64,000 bases of DNA from Nocardioides pantholopis (GTDB taxonomy: Bacteria > Actinomycetota > Actinomycetes > Propionibacteriales > Nocardioidaceae), in assembly GCF_003710085.1 (NCBI RefSeq), contig NZ_CP033324.1, forward strand, positions 310,001-374,000, written 5' to 3'. Each line of letters starts with the position of its first letter. The first letter of the stretch is position 1. The notes under the pieces are model-generated. The model made no database searches, was not told the origin of the DNA, and saw only the letters and a program-made list of their open reading frames with translations. Shown piece by piece: positions 58,934 through 64,000 of this stretch. The translations under genes were made by a program, and so were the position numbers.

Positions 58934-61687
58934 ATGCCCGAGTCCCCCCGTCCCAGCCCCGCGCCGGCCCTGCTGCGGGCCGCGCGCCTGGTCCGCGCCC
59001 GGATCCGTGGCTCCGCGCCGGCCGCGCCCCGGCCCACCTCCGACCCCGTCGCGGATCCGGCGTTCGCCCGCGCGCACTGGCGGCTCGGGCGGACCCTGCT
59101 CGGGGAGGACGCGCTGCCGGAGACCTGGACCGGGCTGCGCTTCGACCGGCAGCGGGTCGACGCGATGGTGGCCAGTGCCCGGCGCAGCCAGGCACTCGCC
59201 ACCCACGCCGAGCTCCTGGCCCTCGGTGCCCCCGAGCACCGGGCCCGGGCCGCGACGATCCGTGAGCTGTGCCGCCACGGCCTCCCGGACGACGCCCGCG
59301 CGTTCGCCCTCGGCGCCGAGCGGGTGCGCGACGCCGACCCGGAGCTGGACGCCCAGGTCGGGCACCTGGCCAGCGGCCTGGTGCTGGCCCTGGCCGCCGG
59401 CCGCCTCGACCTGTGCTGGGCCGAGCTCGCCGCGGTGCCGGACCGGATCCTGGCGGAGTCCGCCCCCGTCGAGGCCGTCGCGGCCGCTGTGGCGGACGGC
59501 AGCGAGGCCGCCGCCGGGCGCGCCGTCGCCGTGGCTCTGCTCGCCGCCGACGACCCCGGCGCCGAGGCCGACGTCCTGGTCCAGCTCGCCGGCCGCCTCC
59601 TCGTCGCCGGGTACGCCGCGCAGGCGCGGGACCTCGCCGGGCGGGCCGCGGACCGCGGCGCCGAGCTCTCCGCCCCCGGCCGGGACCTGCTGGAGAACCT
59701 GCGCCGGTGGACCCACCCGGCCCCGGCCCGGCCGGCGCCGGCGGGCGCGGTCAGCGTCGGCGTCATCGACTACCACCAGCCCGACCTGGACCGCTCCTCG
59801 CGCAACGTCGGCGACTACGTCCAGACCCTGGCCATGCTCGGCAACCTGGCCCGCTTCCGCGGCAGCCGGTTCACCGGCGACGCCGGGCTGGGCGAGGTCG
59901 CGACCGAGGTGCAGCGACGGGTCCGGCCCGACCTGCATCTGCCGGGCGGCGACCGCGACGTCCACCTGGTGCCGGTCAGTCGCGACTTCAGCGTCGGTGA
60001 CCCGATCCCGCCCGACACCTGGACGATCGCGTTCGGGTGGCACCTGCACGCGGCCTTCGAGCAGTACCGCGGCCTGCCCTACCACCCCGGCATCAACCCG
60101 ATCTTCGTCTCCTTCCACGTCAACAAGCTCGAGGTCCTCGACGAGCCGACGCTGGCCTACCTGCGGGCCCACGGCCCGGTGGGCTGCCGCGACTGGACGA
60201 CCGTCGACCTGCTGCTCTCGGCCGGCGTGGACGCGTTCTTCACCGGCTGCCTGACCACGACCGTCGACGCGGTGTTCCCGGGGCCCCCGGACGCGCGCGG
60301 GGACCGGGTCACCGGCGTGGTCGACCTGCCCGACTCGGTGCTGGGCGAGATCGACGGGCCCGTCGAGGTCCTGCACCACGGCGGGCAGCGGTTCCGGGCC
60401 GCCGGCCTGGCCGAGGGGGTCCGGGCGGCCGTCGAGCTGCTGGAGGGCTACCGGGACCGCTTCGCCCGGGTCGTGACCAGCCGGCTGCACTCCTACCTCC
60501 CGGCGACCTCGCTCGGCCTGGAGGTCGACTTCCGGCCCACCCGGGTCGGCGACGTCCGGTTCGACGGGCTGCTGGGGATGCGGCCCGGCGCCCCGGCGTT
60601 CGAGGAGATGCGCGACGGGATCCGCTCGCTGCTCGCCGAGGTCTGGGCGCAGGTCCTGGCCGGCGCCGACCGCGACGCCGTCTACGCGTGCTGGCGCGAG
60701 CGCACCGCGCCGCTGGTGGACCAGGCCCGCCGCCGCCACGCCGACCCGGACCCGCGGGTCCCGCTGCCCGCCGTCGACCTGCCCGGCGTCCTGGCCCGGG
60801 TCCGCGCGGAGAGCCGCAGCCACGGGCCGGCTGTCGACACGGGACACGACGCGGGGACCGACGTCGCGACCAGCGTGGACGCCGCGACCCTGGCGGTGCT
60901 GCCGGTGACCGTCGAGACGATGCTGGCGCACGCGTTCGGTCCGCTGCGGCTGTGGGTCACCGCCCGCGGCACCACCCCGGCGTACGAGGAGTGGTTCGCC
61001 GCCGCGTTCCCCGGGCTGCCTGTCACGTTCCTGGGCTGCGGCAGCGTGGACCGCGGCACCCGCCGGGCGCGGCCGGCCCGGCGGCACGGGGTCGCGACCG
61101 CCGACCGGCTGCTGCTGCCCGAGCTGCTCGGGGACGTCGACCGGCTGGTCTGCCTGGACGCGGGCGCCCTGGTCCTCGCGGACGTGGCGGAGCTGGCGGC
61201 CACCGACCTCGGCGGCCGGCCGCTGGCGGCCCGCGGCAGCGCCACCACCGGCGCGGAGCTGTGGCGCCGGGCCGGCAACGCGCTGTCGGCCGAGCTCGCC
61301 GCGGACCTGCGCCGCACGATGGGGGTCCGGCACCGGTTCGACTTCACAGCGCCCGACGCCGGCGTCGCGGTGTGGGACCTGGCCCGGATGCGCGCCGACG
61401 GCGCCGCCGCGGAGCTGGTGGCGCTGGCCCGCGGCTACCGCCTCGACGACCAGGAGGCGCTCACCGCGTACGTCGGGCCCGCGTGGGCGGAGCTGGCGCC
61501 GCGGTGGAGCCTGCGCCCCGCCCTGGACCGGCTGGGCCCGGACCCGGCCGGGATCGTGCAGTACGCCGGCGGGCTCGCGCCGTGGGCCTCGCCGCTGGCG
61601 CCGTACGGCGCGCTGTGGCGCGAGCACGCCGCCCGGCTCCGGGCCCGGGCGGGGGAGCCGCCGGTCGAGGCCGCCGCGCAGGTGTGA
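58934..61687 (+). CDS. Polysaccharide pyruvyl transferase fused to a GT8-like domain
   Basis: 917 residues from ATG 58934. Residues 1-260 are helical and alanine-rich. Residues 270-580 form the pyruvyltransferase domain (GVIDYHQPDLDRSSRNVGDYV, TWTIAFGWHLHAAF, VTSRLHSYLPATSLGLEV), the latter holding the conserved R.H/S cluster of the family. Residues 650-890 resemble GT8 (LLLPELLGDVDRLVCLDAGALVLADVAEL), but the metal-binding DxD reads D-A-G, so this half may not be catalytic. It would put a pyruvate ketal on a glycan. Last gene of the island before the pan genes. Confidence 0.82.
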   Translation: MPESPRPSPAPALLRAARLVRARIRGSAPAAPRPTSDPVADPAFARAHWRLGRTLLGEDALPETWTGLRFDRQRVDAMVASARRSQALATHAELLALGAPEHRARAATIRELCRHGLPDDARAFALGAERVRDADPELDAQVGHLASGLVLALAAGRLDLCWAELAAVPDRILAESAPVEAVAAAVADGSEAAAGRAVAVALLAADDPGAEADVLVQLAGRLLVAGYAAQARDLAGRAADRGAELSAPGRDLLENLRRWTHPAPARPAPAGAVSVGVIDYHQPDLDRSSRNVGDYVQTLAMLGNLARFRGSRFTGDAGLGEVATEVQRRVRPDLHLPGGDRDVHLVPVSRDFSVGDPIPPDTWTIAFGWHLHAAFEQYRGLPYHPGINPIFVSFHVNKLEVLDEPTLAYLRAHGPVGCRDWTTVDLLLSAGVDAFFTGCLTTTVDAVFPGPPDARGDRVTGVVDLPDSVLGEIDGPVEVLHHGGQRFRAAGLAEGVRAAVELLEGYRDRFARVVTSRLHSYLPATSLGLEVDFRPTRVGDVRFDGLLGMRPGAPAFEEMRDGIRSLLAEVWAQVLAGADRDAVYACWRERTAPLVDQARRRHADPDPRVPLPAVDLPGVLARVRAESRSHGPAVDTGHDAGTDVATSVDAATLAVLPVTVETMLAHAFGPLRLWVTARGTTPAYEEWFAAAFPGLPVTFLGCGSVDRGTRRARPARRHGVATADRLLLPELLGDVDRLVCLDAGALVLADVAELAATDLGGRPLAARGSATTGAELWRRAGNALSAELAADLRRTMGVRHRFDFTAPDAGVAVWDLARMRADGAAAELVALARGYRLDDQEALTAYVGPAWAELAPRWSLRPALDRLGPDPAGIVQYAGGLAPWASPLAPYGALWREHAARLRARAGEPPVEAAAQV

Positions 61688-61731
61688 CCCTCGGCACCTG
61701 CCGGCGTGTTTCCCCCGCATTGCGGGCGGCG

Positions 61732-61862
61732 TACGCTGCCGGTGAACGGTCCACCGCCGACCTGGGAAGCCAGCCGGTCGGACCACTGTCAGCACAACGT
61801 CCGGTACCCGAGCCGGCCCCGCACCGCGGGGTGGTCGGAGGGACTGGAACGAAAGGTTCGAC
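61732..61862 (+). promoter_or_regulatory. Promoter and structured 5' leader of the DUF2520-panC-panD operon
   Basis: TACGCT (61732-61737) is a likely -10, giving a leader of nearly 120 nt. Two hairpins are evident: CCGAC-CTGG/CCAG-CC-GTCGG at 61757-61781 with a GAAG loop, and one around CCCCGC-ACC-GCGGGG near 61818-61832 extended by G-T pairs. GAAAGG lies 6 nt before ATG 61863. It does not match a riboswitch class I know. Confidence 0.5.
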
Positions 61863-62807
61863 ATGACGCACCCCTCGCACGGCCCCGCCGTGCCCGTTTC
61901 GCCTGGCCAGCCCCGCGCCTCCATCGGCGTCGTCGGCGCCGGCCGCGTGGGCGCGGTGCTCGCGGCCGCCCTGCGCGCCGCGGGCCACCCGGTCGTCGCG
62001 GCCGCCGGCGAGTCCGACGCCTCCCGCGCCCGGATCGCCGCCCTGCTGCCCGGGGTGGAGCGCGCCAAGCCGACGGCGGTGGCCCGCGCCTGCGACGTGC
62101 TGCTGCTGACGGTCCCCGACGACATGCTGGCGAACGTCGCCGCGACGCTCGCGGCCAGCGGCGCCCTGCGCCCCGGCCAGTACGTCGTGCACACCTCCGG
62201 CCGGCACGGTCTGGCCGTGCTCGCCCCGGCCGCCGCGGCCGGCGCCCGGGTCGTGGCGCTGCACCCGGCGATGACCTTCACCGGCACCGCCCTTGACCTG
62301 GAGCGGCTCTCCGGCTGCGCGTTCGGCCTCACCGCCGGCGAGGCGGAGCGCCCCGCCGCCGAGGCGCTGGTCGCCGACCTGGGCGGCACCATCACCTGGG
62401 TGCCGGAGCAGATGCGCACGCTCTACCACGCGGGGCTCGCCCACGGCGCGAACCACCTGGTCACGCTGGTGAGCGAGGCGATGGAGATGCTGGCCGCCGC
62501 CGGGTCCACCGACCCCGCCGCGACCCTACGCCCGCTGCTCGGCGCCGCCCTCGACAACGCGCTCGCCCAGGGCGACGCGGCGCTGACCGGGCCGATCGTG
62601 CGCGGCGACGTCGGGACGGTCGAGGCGCACCTGGCCGACCTCGCCGCGAACGCGCCGCAGACCCTCGCCTCCTACGTCGCGCTGGCCCGCGCCACCGCGG
62701 CGCGGGCGGTCACCGACGGACGGCTGCTCCCGATCCGGGCCCGGAAGCTGACAGCGGTCCTCGACCGTGCCGTCGCGGCCGCCCCCGGGGCGGAGGCGCA
62801 CCGGTGA
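61863..62807 (+). CDS. Rossmann-like / DUF2520 protein
   Basis: 314 residues from ATG 61863. The N-terminal NAD(P)-binding fold has IGVVGAGRVGAVLAAAL, with its GxGxxG loop near residue 24. The C-terminal DUF2520 helical domain (from about 160: TITWVPEQMRTLYHAGLAHGANHLVTL) resembles the ketopantoate reductase and 6-phosphogluconate dehydrogenase dimerisation domain. Conserved ahead of panC (Rv3603c in M. tuberculosis). A role as ketopantoate reductase is suggested by context and not shown. The stop overlaps panC. Confidence 0.88.
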   Translation: MTHPSHGPAVPVSPGQPRASIGVVGAGRVGAVLAAALRAAGHPVVAAAGESDASRARIAALLPGVERAKPTAVARACDVLLLTVPDDMLANVAATLAASGALRPGQYVVHTSGRHGLAVLAPAAAAGARVVALHPAMTFTGTALDLERLSGCAFGLTAGEAERPAAEALVADLGGTITWVPEQMRTLYHAGLAHGANHLVTLVSEAMEMLAAAGSTDPAATLRPLLGAALDNALAQGDAALTGPIVRGDVGTVEAHLADLAANAPQTLASYVALARATAARAVTDGRLLPIRARKLTAVLDRAVAAAPGAEAHR

Positions 62808-63748
62808 CGACGACCCGACCGCTCCTCGCCCGGACCCGCGAGGAGCTCGCCGGCCTGCTGTCCGGCCCCCGCTCCGCGGGGCACCGGGTCGGGCTGGTGC
62901 CGACGATGGGCGCCCTGCACGACGGGCACGCCAGCCTGATGCGGACCGCCCGCGAGCAGGTCGGCCCCGGCCCCGTGGTGGTGTCGATCTTCGTCAACCC
63001 CCTGCAGTTCGGGCCGGGCGAGGACCTGGACCGCTACCCGCGCAGCCTCGAGGCCGATCTCGACCTGTGCGCCCGTGAGGGCGTCGACGTGGTCTTCGCG
63101 CCCGCGGCCGAGGAGGTCTACCCCGGTGGGATCTCGGCCGGGTCGGCGGGCGAAGCGGTGACGGTCGACCCCGGGCCGTTGGCCGACATCCTCGAGGGCC
63201 GGACCCGCCCCGGGCACTTCCGCGGCGTGCTGACAGTCGTCGCCAAGCTCTTCGGGCTGGTGCGCCCCGACGTCGCGGTGTTCGGGCAGAAGGACTACCA
63301 GCAGCTGGTGCTGGTCCGGCGGATGGTCGCGGACCTGTGCCTGGGCGTCGACGTGGTCGGCGCCGAGACCGTCCGCGAGAGCGACGGGCTGGCCCGCTCC
63401 AGCCGCAACCGCTACCTCGGCGAGACCGAGCGCGGCGAGGCCGTGTGGCTGAGCCGGGCACTGCACGCGGCGCAGCAGAACGCCGGGTTCGGCGCGGGCG
63501 TGGCCCTCGACGAGGCGCGCGCGGAGCTGCGCCGCGCCAAGGCGGTCGAGCTCGACTACCTGATCATCACCACCCCCGACCTCGAGCCGCTGCCGGCCGA
63601 GGTCCCGCCGGGCATCGAGGCCCGGATCCTGGTGGCCGCCCGCGTGGGCAGCACCCGGCTGATCGACAACCTGCCCCTCCACCTCGGGGCACGACCCGGC
63701 TCGACCACGTCCGTGGCGGGCACGAACCACACCCAGGGAGTCAGCTGA
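62804..63748 (+). CDS. panC: Pantothenate synthetase
   Basis: Condenses pantoate and beta-alanine with ATP to give pantothenate. 314 residues from GTG 62804. [14 protein letters not shown] is the HIGH-type ATP motif, [21 protein letters not shown] binds pantoate, [17 protein letters not shown] and [14 protein letters not shown] complete the active site, with KMSKS-like SSRN. It overlaps DUF2520 by GTGA and ends 1 nt into panD. Intact. Confidence 0.97.
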   Translation: MTTTRPLLARTREELAGLLSGPRSAGHRVGLVPTMGALHDGHASLMRTAREQVGPGPVVVSIFVNPLQFGPGEDLDRYPRSLEADLDLCAREGVDVVFAPAAEEVYPGGISAGSAGEAVTVDPGPLADILEGRTRPGHFRGVLTVVAKLFGLVRPDVAVFGQKDYQQLVLVRRMVADLCLGVDVVGAETVRESDGLARSSRNRYLGETERGEAVWLSRALHAAQQNAGFGAGVALDEARAELRRAKAVELDYLIITTPDLEPLPAEVPPGIEARILVAARVGSTRLIDNLPLHLGARPGSTTSVAGTNHTQGVS

Positions 63749-64000
63749 TGCTGCGCACCATGATGAAGAGCAAGATCCACCGGGCCACCGTCACCCAGGC
63801 GGACCTGCACTACGTCGGCTCGGTCACCGTCGACGAGGACCTGCTCGACGCCGCCGACCTGCTGGCCGGCGAGCTCGTCCACATCGTCGACATCACCAAC
63901 GGTGCCCGGCTGGAGACCTACACGATCGCCGGCGAGCGCGGCTCCGGAATCATCGGCATCAACGGCGCGGCCGCCCGGCTGGTGCACCCCGGCGACCTGG
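63748..64000 (+). CDS. panD: Aspartate 1-decarboxylase, 3' end outside the window
   Basis: Makes beta-alanine from aspartate for PanC. 84 codons are visible from ATG 63748. The self-processing site Gly24-Ser25 (HYVGSVT) is present, with Lys9 in [16 protein letters not shown] and the later [11 protein letters not shown] and [17 protein letters not shown]. After cleavage Ser25 becomes the pyruvoyl group. Shares the panC TGA/ATG junction, so pan genes form one unit. Confidence 0.97.
   Translation, partial: MLRTMMKSKIHRATVTQADLHYVGSVTVDEDLLDAADLLAGELVHIVDITNGARLETYTIAGERGSGIIGINGAAARLVHPGDL

Noticed and set aside
33568..61731. Prophage or integrative element
   Set aside because: No integrase, structural phage genes, relaxase or transposase; the content is envelope and transport genes with host-like composition.
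61738..61800. Possible cobalamin riboswitch (CCACTG-like segment and GAAGCC) before DUF2520
   Set aside because: The conserved B12-box order and the flanking stems are absent; only a short chance match is seen.

Overview
The window is about 73% G+C with very dense coding on both strands. Many short promoters carry TANNNT hexamers 6-7 nt before the start codon (leaderless mRNAs). Gene content points to a high-GC Gram-positive of the Propionibacteriales, most likely Nocardioides or a close relative. Supporting signs are the contiguous dacB / DUF2342 metalloprotease / tilS / hpt / ftsH / folE-folP-folB-folK / DUF3180 locus that runs on to DUF2520 / panC / panD (order known from Mycobacterium tuberculosis), an SOS-boxed DUF222-HNH gene of the 13E12 type, and a lysine-tailed actinobacterial topA. 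The organism assignment is inference from gene content; no rRNA is present.

Layout. 1-8.7 kb: end of a winged-helix protein, a SAM methyltransferase, topA, then the coupled tmk-holB-exported hydrolase unit. 8.8-15.8 kb: a LysR regulator divergent from a 66-aa zinc-ribbon-like protein, a tRNA-Thr(CGT) unit with its own promoter and terminator, small hypothetical genes, a large palindrome, an aldo/keto reductase, an FMN-binding split-barrel protein, RNase HI, and a minus-strand GNAT / PrmC-like methyltransferase / ilvA string. 15.8-19.7 kb: TPP riboswitch plus thiB-thiP-thiQ thiamine import operon. 19.7-23.5 kb: PAP2-like membrane protein, acyl-CoA oxidase-like dehydrogenase and, convergent to it, inorganic pyrophosphatase. 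23.6-33.5 kb: the conserved dacB to folK block and two membrane proteins. 33.6-39.8 kb: a tandem GNAT protein, a LexA-boxed DUF222/HNH gene flanked by REP-like repeats, and an OpuC-type osmoprotectant ABC importer.

39.9-61.7 kb is a cell-envelope glycopolymer island. It holds an OafA-type acyltransferase with an SGNH domain, three very large CDP-polyol phosphotransferase (TagF/TarL-like) fusions, a DUF6270 protein, a GT61 glycosyltransferase, a bifunctional cytidylyltransferase-reductase of the CDP-ribitol (Bcs1/Acs1) type, two sulfotransferase-like proteins, a small helical protein, and a pyruvyltransferase fused to a GT8-like domain. Together these could build and decorate a polyol-phosphate (probably ribitol-phosphate) wall polymer. 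No TagO/TagA linkage gene or TagGH exporter is in view. 61.7-64 kb: a structured leader, then coupled DUF2520-panC-panD (panD runs off the end).

The most notable point is that the island and its neighbours (about 28 kb) sit between two halves of the fol-pan locus that are adjacent in M. tuberculosis. Other points worth a second look are a degenerate GT2 domain in one of the giant polymerases, a missing DxD in the pyruvyltransferase-GT8 fusion, an in-frame tandem repeat in folB, and the SOS-controlled HNH gene. All gaps between genes are under 300 bases.
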